Shown: positions 49,442-58,572 of the stretch, piece after piece
Numbering within the stretch: the first letter of the stretch is position 1
Layout of the letters: the number at the start of each line of letters is the position of its first letter
From: Clostridia bacterium
GTDB taxonomy: Bacteria; Bacillota; Clostridia; UMGS1883; UMGS1540
Direction of reading: 5' to 3'
Length of the DNA stretch: 64,000 nucleotides
Assembly (NCBI GenBank): GCA_017620205.1
Contig: JAFZQX010000034.1
Coordinates: 27,303 to 91,302, forward strand
Made by a program: the position numbers and the translations under genes
Notes under the pieces: model-generated
Told to the model about the DNA's origin: nothing
The model's database searches: none
Seen by the model: only the letters and a program-made list of their open reading frames with translations

Positions 49442-50311
49442 TTAAAAATCTATTCTGTACATATTTCCGTAATGGTTTGTAAAATAACAAATATCCTTAT
49501 CAAAGCTTATCATTTCAGGCTCTTTATCTAAGCCGAAATCTTCGAATTTTACAACGCTCTCTTCTTTTTTCTCCCGCGTATCAATAATACGGAGGATTGG
49601 CGGAATACCGGAGGTGCTGTCGAATCCTTCGAGCGAGTATATCTTTCCATTATGGCAGCATGCGCCCTGCATGTAATTTTGATAGCCGCAGTCAAAATAA
49701 TCACAAATATCGCTTGTTTTGAGCACTACTTTTTCGGCGCCGTATTCCGGTGACATTTCTCCGTCGCCTATCTTCGGCACTTCAAAGGAAAAAAACCTTG
49801 TTGTCTGTGTGTTGTCGCGCATAGTAAATGCATAAAACTTATCATTTTCCGTATCAACCGCAAAGTTTCCGTACGGTCTTACATCTTCCTTTTCTCCTTC
49901 GGATTTCCAAAGCTTTTTATCTTCGGTAAATCCTATCTCAATAATTTGCAAGAGCGTAGATTTAAAGCTTTTTTCTGTTTTTTGCAAACGGTAAACAAGG
50001 CACACTCCAACGAGTTTATTCTCGGACTCGCTGTAGTTGTTATATATGTTTGTATACAACAGCGGAAATTCATCTTTCTCATCATAAAATTTATTTCCGA
50101 ATACAACCGAATTGCTGTGCGGCGCTATTAAATCAATTTTATCCAATGTAAACTCAGTAAAACAAGCGGCTTCTTTGTCTTTATAATTTTTAAGACTCTC
50201 CATTTCGTAAACCGTACATACTCCCGCATGATTTAAACTGAAAAAATAACCGTTATATATCGCGCCGTCCTGTCTCTCGGTTTTTACCTTTGAAAAAGGT
50301 TTAATTATCAT
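49442..50311 (-). CDS. Hypothetical protein, possible beta-propeller
   Basis: 289 residues, family not recognised. No signal peptide or membrane segment. Short repeated strand patterns (YNGYFFSLNHAG, NGKIYSLEGFDS, DICYFTNHYGNMYRIDF) separated by acidic turns suggest a beta-propeller, with N- and C-terminal strands that could close the ring. AGGAGG lies 8 bases before the ATG at 50311. It has its own terminator and lies between the restriction-modification island and tRNA-Leu, a place where accessory genes often sit, but base composition is like its neighbours. Confidence 0.6.
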   Translation of the reverse strand: MIIKPFSKVKTERQDGAIYNGYFFSLNHAGVCTVYEMESLKNYKDKEAACFTEFTLDKIDLIAPHSNSVVFGNKFYDEKDEFPLLYTNIYNNYSESENKLVGVCLVYRLQKTEKSFKSTLLQIIEIGFTEDKKLWKSEGEKEDVRPYGNFAVDTENDKFYAFTMRDNTQTTRFFSFEVPKIGDGEMSPEYGAEKVVLKTSDICDYFDCGYQNYMQGACCHNGKIYSLEGFDSTSGIPPILRIIDTREKKEESVVKFEDFGLDKEPEMISFDKDICYFTNHYGNMYRIDF

Positions 50312-50500
50312 AATCTCTGCCTCCTAAGCTAATACCTTACCACACATTATTAATATGCTACCATAAAATAACCGGAATTTCAATATCATAATATAAATTA
50401 TTACGAATCGCCTTTTTTTAAAATGAAATACCCGTCCGCAAAAGCGCAGAAGGCGCAAAACCGAAAAGGAAAAGCAAGGTAACGGGCGGATATTTTCTGC

Positions 50501-50533
50501 AAAGAAAAACGGAGCAAAGTATACTTTGCTCCG
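50501..50533 (-). terminator. Terminator of tRNA-Leu
   Basis: A perfect 24-base palindrome with arms CGGAGCAAAGTA and TACTTTGCTCCG (50510-50533), followed on the minus strand by TTTTTCTTT. A second, looser hairpin built on CCCGTCCGC and GGGCGG lies beyond it (about 50432-50490); the gap up to 50312 holds no gene. Confidence 0.85.
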
Positions 50534-50536
50534 ACG

Positions 50537-50623
50537 TGGTGCACCCGAGGAGACTTGAACTCCTATGAAATTGCTTTCACACGGACCTGAACCGTGCGCG
50601 TCTGCCAATTCCGCCACGGGTGC
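50537..50623 (-). tRNA. tRNA-Leu (anticodon CAG)
   Basis: Minus strand: acceptor GCACCCG pairs with CGGGTGC; D arm with GGCAGACGCG; anticodon stem CACGG/CCGTG with loop TTCAGGT, anticodon CAG; long variable arm of class II; T arm GAGTTCAAGTCTC; discriminator A and encoded CCA (plus-strand TGG at 50537-50539). Confidence 0.96.
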
Positions 50624-50707
50624 AAATATAAATGTCTGAAGTGCCCGCAAGCGGGCACTTCAGTATTATACAACATATTAAAACAAATTACAATACTTTT
50701 TTAAATA

Positions 50708-51688
50708 TTATATTCCGTTTGCGTTGAGCCAGCTTATATAGTCGGAATAAGAAGGTCTTGCGTTTATAAGCTGATTTTTAACTGCCTTTGTATAGTCGTT
50801 TATATAGCCGTTGCTGATTACAACAGGCACGCCCGTGCAGTTATAATAAATAAACTTCGCGTCCTCGCACATAAGTCTTATACATCCGTGCGAAGCCTTG
50901 CTGCCGAGAGCATTGTATCCCGCGCGGCTGAGCGCGCCGTAGTATCTTCCGTTTAAGGGAATAGAGTGGAAGCAAACATCGCCCACTATCTGACTTGCGT
51001 ACATAACATAGCAGTTATATTTAGAGAACAGATACCATCTTCCGAGGGGATGAATGTAAAAAGTGCCGTTCGGCGTTGCGCTTCCTACGCCCGTGCTGCA
51101 AAGCATGTGCCTGATTTCGGCTGTGTTTCCGGCGGGGTCTTTGCCGTAAACCGTTATAATCTGCGCCGCCTGATTTACACCGACACTTGAAACTCTGTAT
51201 TCCGTAGTGGGGGTTGTGAGCGTCATGCTGCCTGCGACCCAATCGGGGTCATCCGCAAAGTAACCCGTAAAGCCTATAACGGACGCATACGGCTCGGCAG
51301 GTATCATAACGGCGCCGTTTTCCGCAACGAAGGGTGCGGGGTTTACAAAAACCTCATCGCCTATATAAAGGTCATTATAGCCTACGCCCTGCCAAATTGA
51401 ACTTTTTAAGAATTTAACGTAAACAGAATTGTCGTTTGTGTTGTGCTCTGTGTAACAGCCCAAAGCTTTTCCGAAATCGGAAAGCGAAACATAAAGCGTG
51501 CCGTTTATATACTGTGCGGGATATTCTCCCTCAACCCAATTGTCATTTAAAATATACCAAGGTGATCCGTTAAAAAATTTAAGCGTGGTTCCTTGTTTAT
51601 AGACAGTTGCAGCTTCAGCGCCGAAAGACATGGAAAGCATAATTGCAACCAAGGCCGCAGCCGTACACATTGTTAGCTTTTTTCTCAT
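50708..51688 (-). CDS. Secreted L,D-transpeptidase (YkuD)
   Basis: 326 residues. Signal peptide (cut near AEA, residue 26), then a ~130-residue region with two stalk-like strand motifs (INGTLYVSLSDFGKALGCY and VAENGAVMIPAEPYASVIG), then the YkuD catalytic domain (about 165-295) with the conserved His in CFHSIPLNG and the active-site Cys in SKASHGCIRLM. It forms 3-3 cross-links or attaches proteins in peptidoglycan outside the cell. The stalk-like N-terminus is a plausible relative of the CuAO_N1 family seen elsewhere in the window, here attached to an enzyme. Monocistronic. Confidence 0.92.
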   Translation of the reverse strand: MRKKLTMCTAAALVAIMLSMSFGAEAATVYKQGTTLKFFNGSPWYILNDNWVEGEYPAQYINGTLYVSLSDFGKALGCYTEHNTNDNSVYVKFLKSSIWQGVGYNDLYIGDEVFVNPAPFVAENGAVMIPAEPYASVIGFTGYFADDPDWVAGSMTLTTPTTEYRVSSVGVNQAAQIITVYGKDPAGNTAEIRHMLCSTGVGSATPNGTFYIHPLGRWYLFSKYNCYVMYASQIVGDVCFHSIPLNGRYYGALSRAGYNALGSKASHGCIRLMCEDAKFIYYNCTGVPVVISNGYINDYTKAVKNQLINARPSYSDYISWLNANGI

Positions 51689-51831
51689 TCCTCGCCCAAC
51701 CTTTCAAATAATTATGGATATATTCTAACATATAATGCCGCTGTTTTCAAGATAAAAATAAAAATATGCCCTTTAAGTTATATCCATGCTGTTTATATTA
51801 ATATAATTTATAAAGATAAGGAGTATTCTTT

Positions 51832-52407
51832 ATGCTTAATTATATTTGGACGGGCATGATAATAGTATCGGTAATCATATCTTTTTTCACGGGAAAAGGC
51901 GAAGAAGTTTCCTCTGCCGCTTTAAGCGGCGCGGCGGACGGCGTAAAACTTACGTTTGAGCTTTGCGGCGCAATGTGCTTTTGGTCGGGGCTTATGGAGG
52001 TTGCCGAAAACGGCGGTTTAACAAAAATATTCTCACAAATATTTTCGCCCGTAATAAAACTTCTTTTTCCGGGTATAAAAAAGCACAGCCGCGCGGAGCG
52101 TGCCGTAACGCTGAGCATGGTCGCAAATCTGCTCGGCATGAGCAACGCCGCAACGCCACTGGGCCTTGCCGCAATGCGCGAACTGCAAAAAGAAAACCGC
52201 CCGCATGATACTGCGGGCGATGATATGTGTATGTTTGTAATAATAAACACAGCTTCGTTTCAGCTTATTCCTTCAACGCTTATTGCGCTGCGCGCCGTGT
52301 GCGGCTCAGCGTCGCCAACGGAAATAATAACGCCTGTCTGGATAACATCTTTTATCTCGTTGTCTCTCGGCGTTTTATCCGCAAAGCTTTTTTCGCGCAG
52401 GAGTTAA
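51832..52407 (+). CDS. spmA: Spore maturation protein A (nucleoside-recognition membrane protein)
   Basis: 191 residues with about five membrane segments and the Gate/nucleoside-recognition pattern: FELCGAMCFWSGLMEVAENGG, SNAATPLGLAAMREL and NTASFQLIPSTLIALR. SpmA acts with SpmB in spore-core dehydration in Bacillus and Clostridium. AAGGAG lies 8-9 bases before the ATG. In most spore formers spmB follows directly; here the next gene is the convergent tatD (4-base overlap), so spmB must be elsewhere or lost. Confidence 0.92.
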   Translation: MLNYIWTGMIIVSVIISFFTGKGEEVSSAALSGAADGVKLTFELCGAMCFWSGLMEVAENGGLTKIFSQIFSPVIKLLFPGIKKHSRAERAVTLSMVANLLGMSNAATPLGLAAMRELQKENRPHDTAGDDMCMFVIINTASFQLIPSTLIALRAVCGSASPTEIITPVWITSFISLSLGVLSAKLFSRRS

Positions 52408-53165
52408 ATGCGGTAAAATCTTTTTGCGTTTTCGTCCGTTGCCGCTTCGAGTTCTTCAAAAGATATGCCGCGAAGGTTTGCTATTTTTTCTGCCGTATAG
52501 TACATATAAATTGAATTGTTTCTTTTGCCGCGGAAAGGCGCGGGCGCGAGATACGGGCAGTCCGTTTCAAGCAGGAGCCTGTCGATCGGCACATGCTTTG
52601 CGGCCTCGGGCGCGGTCTTCGCGTTTTTAAACGTAACTATTCCGCCGAGAGATATGTACATTCCCATGTCCATAACTATTTTGAGCGTTTCAACGCTTCC
52701 CGAAAAGCAGTGCAAAAGTCCGCCTGTTTTTCCAATATCTTCATCCTTTAAAATCTCTAAAACATCTGCGCAGGCGTCTCTCTCGTGCACAACAACGGGG
52801 AGATTTACCTCATGCGCTATTTTTATCTGACGGCGAAAAAGCTCTTTTTGGTTGTCTTTATTATATCCGTCATAGTGATAGTCAAGCCCTATTTCGCCGA
52901 TTGCCACAACCTTTTCGTGCTTTGAAAGCTCTTTTATCTCGTCATAATCCCTGTCGGTTATGTCGTTTGCGTGCTCGGGGTGGATACCTACGCAGGCGTA
53001 TATAAAGTCATACTTTTCCGCGAGAGCTATGCTTCTTTTGGAAGACTCTGCGTTGTCGCCTACGTTTATGATAAGCGAAACACCGTTTTCGTTCATTGAC
53101 GAGAGCAGCGCGTCGCGGTCGCTTTCAAACGCTTTATCGTCATAATGTGCGTGTGAATCTGTCAT
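52404..53165 (-). CDS. tatD: TatD-family metal-dependent hydrolase
   Basis: 253 residues, TIM-barrel hydrolase with metal ligands at DSHAHYDD, IGEIGLDYHYD, VVHERDA, HCFSGS and ETDCPYLAP. TatD proteins are 3'-5' exonucleases/DNases on damaged DNA and possibly D-aminoacyl-tRNA-linked hydrolases. It follows metG after 11 bases on the same strand, the usual metG-tatD operon of Firmicutes. AAAGGACAG precedes the ATG. Confidence 0.94.
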   Translation of the reverse strand: MTDSHAHYDDKAFESDRDALLSSMNENGVSLIINVGDNAESSKRSIALAEKYDFIYACVGIHPEHANDITDRDYDEIKELSKHEKVVAIGEIGLDYHYDGYNKDNQKELFRRQIKIAHEVNLPVVVHERDACADVLEILKDEDIGKTGGLLHCFSGSVETLKIVMDMGMYISLGGIVTFKNAKTAPEAAKHVPIDRLLLETDCPYLAPAPFRGKRNNSIYMYYTAEKIANLRGISFEELEAATDENAKRFYRI

Positions 53166-53176
53166 TTTTCTGTCCT

Positions 53177-55090
53177 TTAGCTTATTTTTGTACCGGGTGC
53201 GGCGTCTCCCGCTTCCAAAACGTTTATTGTTTTCTTGTCGGACGCGGCAAGTATCATGCCTTCCGACAAAACGCCGCGCAGTTTAACGGGCTTGAGGTTG
53301 CAGATAACGGCAACCGTTTTGCCTACAAATTCTTCGGGCTTATAGCTTTTTGCTATTCCCGATACAACCTGCAATACCTTTTCGCCTACATCTATTTTTG
53401 AAACGAGAAGCTTATCGGAGCCTTCAACGTATTTAGACTCTAAAACCTTGCCGGCTCTAATATCGAGCTTTGCAAAATCGTCTATTGAAACGAGGTTTTC
53501 TTCCGGCACTTTTTTGTCTTCTTTAGCGTCAAGCTCCGCTTCTATTTCTTCCATCATTTTCTTTTCGTCTATTCTTCCGAAAAGCGGTGCGGCTTCGCCC
53601 ATTTTAGATCCGGCCTGCGTTTTTCCGAATTCCAAAATACTGTCCCAACCGGTTTCGGTTGCGCTTATCTGCTCAAAAATGCTCTTTGAAGTGCCGGGCA
53701 TTACGGATGAGAGCATAACGGCTGTAATTCTTATACTTTCAACAAGGTTATAAAGTACCGTCGCGAGTCTGCCGCGCTTCGCTTCGTCTTTTGCGAGCAC
53801 CCAGGGCATTGTCTCGTCAATATATTTGTTTGAACGCTTTGCAAGCGACATAGCGCAGTCGATAGCGTCCGCTATGCGGAGACCGTCCATATTTCTTTCA
53901 AATCCGCGTACGGCGTCTTTTGCGGCAGCTTTAAGCTCACCGTCGAGCCCGTCTGCGTCCGTCGGTTCTTCAAGCGTTCCGCCGAAATATTTATTGACCA
54001 TCGCAACCGTTCTGCTGACTAAATTGCCCCAAATATTTGCAAGGTCCGTGTTATAGCGCGTTATGATATTTTCGTATGAAATCGTGCCGTCCTGCGCATA
54101 AGGCATCTCGCAGAGGAGATAGTATCTTATCGCGTCAACGCCGAATCTTTTTACGAGTTCATCCGCATAGAGCACATTGCCTCTCGATTTGCTCATTTTG
54201 TCTGTTCCCGACAAAAGCCACGGATGACCGAAAACTTTTTTCGGAAGCGGCTCGCCGAGCGCCATAAGCATGATGGGCCAGTAGATAGTGTGAAATCTTA
54301 AAATATCTTTGCCGATAACGTGGATATCGGCAGGCCAGTATTTATTGTATAGCTCGCCCTTTTGGTCGGGAGAGTAGCCGAGCGCCGTGATGTAGTTTGA
54401 AAGCGCGTCGATCCATACATAGATTACGTGCTTATCGTCAAACGTTACGGGTATGCCCCATGTAAACGAAGTTCTCGAAACGCAAAGATCCTGAAGACCG
54501 GGTTTTAAGAAGTTATTTATCATCTCTTTTTTGCGGCTTTCGGGCTGGATAAAATCAGGATTTTCCTCGATGTATTTCATCAGTTTGTCCTGATATTTGC
54601 TCATCTTAAAGAAGTATGCTTCTTCTTTTGTCTTTTCAACCTTTCTGCCGCAGTCGGGGCAGCAGCCGTCAACGAGCTGCGTTTCGGTAAAGAACGATTC
54701 GCAGGGAACGCAGTAAAGTCCCTCATACTCGCTTTTATATATATCGCCCTGATCGTAAAACTTCTTAAAAATCTTCTGAACTGCTTCAACGTGATAATCG
54801 TCTGTCGTTCTGATAAACTTATTATAGTCGGATCCCATAAGGTCCCATATATCGCGGATTTCGCCCGCAACCTTATCAACGTATTTCTGGGGCGTTATGC
54901 CCTGCTCTTCCGCTATCTGCTGTATTTTCTGACCGTGCTCGTCCGTACCCGTCAGAAAATATACGTCATATCCTCTCTGTTTTTTATAGCGGGCAATAGC
55001 GTCCGTCAAAACAATTTCATAAGTATTTCCTATATGCGGCTTTCTTGACGCATACGCGATAGCCGTTGTAATATAAAACTTTTCGCTCAC
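53177..55090 (-). CDS. metG: Methionyl-tRNA synthetase
   Basis: 637 residues. Class I synthetase: HIGH-type motif in RKPHIGNTYEIV, a zinc knuckle with CVPCESFF and CCPDCGR, and the KMSKS loop DKMSKSRGNVL. The C-terminal ~100 residues form an OB-fold tRNA-binding domain (DFAKLDIRAGKVLES ... GVLSEGMILAAS). The start is GTG at 55090 with AAGGAGAG close upstream. No T-box leader was found in the 128 bases upstream. First gene of metG-tatD. Confidence 0.97.
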   Translation of the reverse strand: MSEKFYITTAIAYASRKPHIGNTYEIVLTDAIARYKKQRGYDVYFLTGTDEHGQKIQQIAEEQGITPQKYVDKVAGEIRDIWDLMGSDYNKFIRTTDDYHVEAVQKIFKKFYDQGDIYKSEYEGLYCVPCESFFTETQLVDGCCPDCGRKVEKTKEEAYFFKMSKYQDKLMKYIEENPDFIQPESRKKEMINNFLKPGLQDLCVSRTSFTWGIPVTFDDKHVIYVWIDALSNYITALGYSPDQKGELYNKYWPADIHVIGKDILRFHTIYWPIMLMALGEPLPKKVFGHPWLLSGTDKMSKSRGNVLYADELVKRFGVDAIRYYLLCEMPYAQDGTISYENIITRYNTDLANIWGNLVSRTVAMVNKYFGGTLEEPTDADGLDGELKAAAKDAVRGFERNMDGLRIADAIDCAMSLAKRSNKYIDETMPWVLAKDEAKRGRLATVLYNLVESIRITAVMLSSVMPGTSKSIFEQISATETGWDSILEFGKTQAGSKMGEAAPLFGRIDEKKMMEEIEAELDAKEDKKVPEENLVSIDDFAKLDIRAGKVLESKYVEGSDKLLVSKIDVGEKVLQVVSGIAKSYKPEEFVGKTVAVICNLKPVKLRGVLSEGMILAASDKKTINVLEAGDAAPGTKIS

Positions 55091-55176
55091 AAAAATCTCT
55101 CCTTATTAAGCGGTTTTAAACTGATATATTAAACTATATTATATATGTTTTCTTTAATAAATTCAAGTGTTTTAAA

Positions 55177-55204
55177 TAAAAACCGGCTGTATAAGTACAG
55201 CCGG
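55177..55204 (-). terminator. Terminator after greA
   Basis: Stem CCGGCTGTA/TACAGCCGG (55183-55191, 55196-55204), T run on the minus strand. Confidence 0.88.
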
Positions 55205-55218
55205 CAATCAAACAAAGC

Positions 55219-55713
55219 TTATCCCTTTGAAATCTTAAGAACTTTAAACTCGAGCACTTCACCTGTCGGCACGGTTGCCTGAACCGTCTGACCTACTTTG
55301 GCACCGATAAGGGCTTTTCCCACGGGCGACTCATCCGAAATTCTGTTTTTCATCGGATCAGCTTCCGTAGAGCCTACGATAACATACTCGATATCCTCAT
55401 CAAATTCAACGTCGTGAATTTTAACTTTTGAGCCGATGCTTACTACCTTTGTGGTTATTTCCTTTTTATCGATAAGCTTAACGTTTTTGAGCATCTTCTC
55501 AATCTGCATTATGCGGACCTCAACCTGTCCCTGCTCGTTTTTAGCTTCGTCATATTCGCTGTTTTCGGAAAGATCGCCGAAAGCCAAAGCTTCTTTTATT
55601 TTTTCTTTAACTTCCTGTCTCTTTTCGGTTTTTAAATATTCAAGCTCATCTTCGAGCTGTTTTAATCCTTCGCTTGTAAGTACTACCTGCTTTTCCTGAT
55701 TTTCCTGTGTCAT
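55219..55713 (-). CDS. greA: Transcription elongation factor GreA
   Basis: 164 residues. N-terminal coiled coil with the acidic tip ([18 protein letters not shown]) that enters the RNA polymerase channel to stimulate transcript cleavage, and the C-terminal FKBP-like domain with [22 protein letters not shown] lies 7-8 bases before the ATG. Length is standard. It stands alone with its own terminator. Confidence 0.97.
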   Translation of the reverse strand: MTQENQEKQVVLTSEGLKQLEDELEYLKTEKRQEVKEKIKEALAFGDLSENSEYDEAKNEQGQVEVRIMQIEKMLKNVKLIDKKEITTKVVSIGSKVKIHDVEFDEDIEYVIVGSTEADPMKNRISDESPVGKALIGAKVGQTVQATVPTGEVLEFKVLKISKG

Positions 55714-55858
55714 TTTTCTGCCTCCAATTACTGAATAATATGTTCAAACAAACAAGAATTATTCCGATGTTTAAATATATTGTTTTACATTATACCATTA
55801 TATTATTTGTATGTCAACAAAAATAATATTAACATTGCATTACATCGCGAATATGCCG

Positions 55859-56554
55859 TTATATCCCCGTTTTTACCGATAAAAGTTTCGTGTTTTCATA
55901 AGAAAAGCCGAAAAAGTCGAGCGCCGTCTGAAGATAATCGCATCTTTTTAAAAAAGGCGGCGCGCCTGAAAACTCCGCCGGCAGCTTAAAGAAAAGCGTT
56001 TCCGGCGAAATACAGGGGAATTCCAAAGGAGCGCCGCTTATGTTTATTATTTCCCTTGCGCCCTTTAAATTAAAGCTTTCGCACCCGTCCGTAACTATAA
56101 CGCATTTTCCGCCGGGCGGCGCCGCGGCCGAGGCGCCGTCAGCTATGCCGAATTCTTCCGCGAGATATTCGCGAAAGGCGGAAACCATGCCTTTTTCCGT
56201 CAAAAATTTCACATTAAAAGAAAGTATTATCTCCCTTAAAGCGTCACAGTCTTTAATATTTTTACTGCAAATTAAAATGTCTTTGCCGCCGTCCAAAACC
56301 GCGTCACAAATGCTTTTTATATAAAAAGCGGCAAGCTCTCTGCCGTTTTTATAAAGGGTTTCGCCGCACACCGCGCCCTCTTTTGTAAGCTTTGATATTC
56401 TGCGGTTATAATATATTCTCTTTAAAGCGCTTATATTTTCATCAAAGTATATTACCCGCACCGTGCCGCGCACCGTGTCAAAATCCTCGTATACGCCCGT
56501 TTTATGATCGCCGTCCGGCGGCACGGTAAAACATAGCATATTCAAAAAAATCAC
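55859..56554 (-). CDS. Hypothetical protein
   Basis: 231 residues, no recognised family. No signal peptide. Alternating strand-helix patterns (KDILICSKNIKDCDALREI; GKCVIVTDGCESFNLKGA) hint at an alpha/beta fold, and residues ~145-150 are a short Ala/Pro linker. The open frame begins with GTG at 56554, which lies inside the hairpin of the preceding terminator; the ATG at 56539 is an equally likely start. It is downstream of the parE-like gene but separated from it by a terminator, so co-expression is doubtful. Whether it is a real gene rests on its length and lack of a better frame. Confidence 0.55.
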   Translation of the reverse strand: MIFLNMLCFTVPPDGDHKTGVYEDFDTVRGTVRVIYFDENISALKRIYYNRRISKLTKEGAVCGETLYKNGRELAAFYIKSICDAVLDGGKDILICSKNIKDCDALREIILSFNVKFLTEKGMVSAFREYLAEEFGIADGASAAAPPGGKCVIVTDGCESFNLKGAREIINISGAPLEFPCISPETLFFKLPAEFSGAPPFLKRCDYLQTALDFFGFSYENTKLLSVKTGI

Positions 56555-56585
56555 CCCACTCAGAATTATATTCCGTGCGGGGTGT
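56544..56585 (-). terminator. Terminator after the parE-like gene
   Basis: Stem CACCCC/GGGGTG (56552-56557, 56579-56584) with a 21-base loop, then seven T's on the minus strand. Confidence 0.6.
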
Positions 56586-56590
56586 TATTA

Positions 56591-58555
56591 TTAACTTACA
56601 TCAGTCATTTCTATATATTTTGCGCCGTTTTCGGCGATATAGTCTTTTCTGCCCTGAAGGTTGTCACCGAGCAAAAGGTCAAACTTTTGCATCGTTATCT
56701 CTTCGTCTTCCGGCATAACTCTTATAAGCCTTCTTGTTTCGGGGTTCATTGTTGTTTTCCACATCATGTCGGGATCGTTTTCGCCGAGACCTTTCGAGCG
56801 CTGAATCGTATACTTTTCACCCTCAAGCTTTTCTAAAATCTCCGTTTTTTCACGCTCGTTATAGGCGAAATATGTGTCGTTTTTCGTTGTTATCTCAAAA
56901 AGCGGCGATTCCGCTATAAACACCTTGCCTTCTCTTATCAGCGTAGGCACTAATCTGAAAAGCATTGTTAAAATCAGCGTTCTTATCTGAAATCCGTCAA
57001 CATCCGCATCGGTACAGATTATTATTTTGTTCCACCGGAGGTTGTCAAGGTCAAACATACTTAAATCACGGCTTTTAACTTCAACACCGCAGCCGAGAAC
57101 GCGCATAAGATCCATTATGATATCATTTTTAAAGATTTTGTTTAAATCCGATTTAAGACAGTTTAAAATCTTGCCGCGCACGGGGATAATAGCCTGAAAC
57201 TCCGCGTCGCGCCCGAGTTTGCAGCTGCCGAGCGCCGAATCACCCTCAACTATATAGATCTCACGGCGGGAAACGTCTCTCGTTCTGCAGTCGACAAACT
57301 TCTGAACGCGGTTTGTTATGTCCATCTTGCCCGCAAGCTTTTTCTTTAAATTAGACCTTGTCTTTTCCGCCGTTTCGCGGCTTCTTTTATTAAGTAAAAC
57401 CTGGTTTGAAATCTTTTCCGCTTCAACCTTGTTTTCTATAAAATAAACCTCAAGCGTGTGGCGCAGAAACTCCGTCATGGCGTCCGCGATAAACTTGTTG
57501 TTTATTGATTTTTTCGTCTGGTTTTCGTAATCGGTATGCGTTGAGAACGAGTTTGAGATAAGCGCCAAAGAGTCGCTTACATCGGCAAAGGTTATTTTTG
57601 ATTCGTTTTTAGTATATTTGTTGTTTTGCTTTATATAAGCGTCTATTGCCGAAACGAAAGCGCTTTTAACCGCTTTGTCGGGCGAGCCGCCGTGTTCCAG
57701 AAAGCTTGAGTTGTGGTAATATTCCAAAACGTTAACGGAATTTGAAAAGCAAAAAGCGAAATTCATAAGGAGCTTATATTCGGGCTTGTCTTCTCTGTCA
57801 CGTCCGCGGCGCTCCGCGCTTGCCGTCTGAATGCCCGTAAAAGACTTGTCGCCGCAGAGCTCCGCGAGATAGTCCTCTATGCCGTTTTGATAGAAAAACT
57901 CTTCCGTTTCAAAACCGCCTTCTGTTTCGTTTCTGAACTTAAAAGTTATTCCCGCGTTTACAACCGCCTGTTTTTTTAAAACATCACGGTAATAATCTGC
58001 AGGGATATCTATATCGGTAAAAACTTCAAGATCGGGTTTCCATTTTATAGTTGTTCCCGTCTTTTTTGTTTTAATTTCCTCTTTGTAAAGGCCGCCTACA
58101 TTTTCGCCCTTTTCAAAATAGAGAGAGTATTTGTATCCGTCGCGGATAACCGTTACGTCCATGTATTCCGAAGCGTACTGCGTAGCACATGAGCCGAGAC
58201 CGTTTAAACCCAGGCTGTATTCATAGTTGCTGCCGGAATCGTTATTGTATTTGCCGCCCGCGTACAACTCGCAGAAAACGAGCTCCCAGTTGTAGCGCTC
58301 TTCCTTCGGGTTATAGTCAAGCGGGATACCGCGGCCCTGATCGACAACCTCTACGGATTTATCCTTAAATCTTGTAACGGTAATCGTAGTGCCGTAGCCT
58401 TCTTTAGCTTCATCTATTGAGTTTGACAAGATTTCAAAGACAGCGTGTTCACAGCCGTCAAGGCCGTTTGAGCCGAATATAACGCCCGGGCGTTTACGCA
58501 CCCTGTCCGCGCCTTTAAGTGATGAAATACTGTCATTGCCGTATGATTTAGCCAT
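56591..58555 (-). CDS. parE: Type IIA topoisomerase subunit B (ParE/GyrB-like)
   Basis: 654 residues. GHKL ATPase (VRKRPGVIFGS, EILSNSIDEAKEG, VVDQGRGIPLDY, LGLNGLGSCATQY), transducer domain, and Toprim domain with IVEGDSALGSCKLGRD, KIIICTDADVDGFQIRTL and the C-terminal RSKGLGENDPDMMWKTTM. It forms the ATPase half of topoisomerase IV or a gyrase paralogue. AAGGAGATATTCG precedes the ATG. A ParC/GyrA partner gene normally sits next to it in Clostridia; none is visible in this window. QGRGIP replaces the usual DGRGIP of the ATP site region. Assignment to ParE over GyrB is uncertain. Confidence 0.85.
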   Translation of the reverse strand: MAKSYGNDSISSLKGADRVRKRPGVIFGSNGLDGCEHAVFEILSNSIDEAKEGYGTTITVTRFKDKSVEVVDQGRGIPLDYNPKEERYNWELVFCELYAGGKYNNDSGSNYEYSLGLNGLGSCATQYASEYMDVTVIRDGYKYSLYFEKGENVGGLYKEEIKTKKTGTTIKWKPDLEVFTDIDIPADYYRDVLKKQAVVNAGITFKFRNETEGGFETEEFFYQNGIEDYLAELCGDKSFTGIQTASAERRGRDREDKPEYKLLMNFAFCFSNSVNVLEYYHNSSFLEHGGSPDKAVKSAFVSAIDAYIKQNNKYTKNESKITFADVSDSLALISNSFSTHTDYENQTKKSINNKFIADAMTEFLRHTLEVYFIENKVEAEKISNQVLLNKRSRETAEKTRSNLKKKLAGKMDITNRVQKFVDCRTRDVSRREIYIVEGDSALGSCKLGRDAEFQAIIPVRGKILNCLKSDLNKIFKNDIIMDLMRVLGCGVEVKSRDLSMFDLDNLRWNKIIICTDADVDGFQIRTLILTMLFRLVPTLIREGKVFIAESPLFEITTKNDTYFAYNEREKTEILEKLEGEKYTIQRSKGLGENDPDMMWKTTMNPETRRLIRVMPEDEEITMQKFDLLLGDNLQGRKDYIAENGAKYIEMTDVS

Positions 58556-58572
58556 CGAATATCTCCTTTAAT

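Noticed and set aside
50324..50650. 108-codon minus-strand frame over tRNA-Leu
   Set aside because: Typical spurious tRNA peptide (VAELADAHGSGPCE); rejected for the same reason.
55091..55218. T-box leader upstream of metG
   Set aside because: Only 128 bases separate metG from greA and neither the T-box core sequence nor a matching specifier hairpin and terminator was found.
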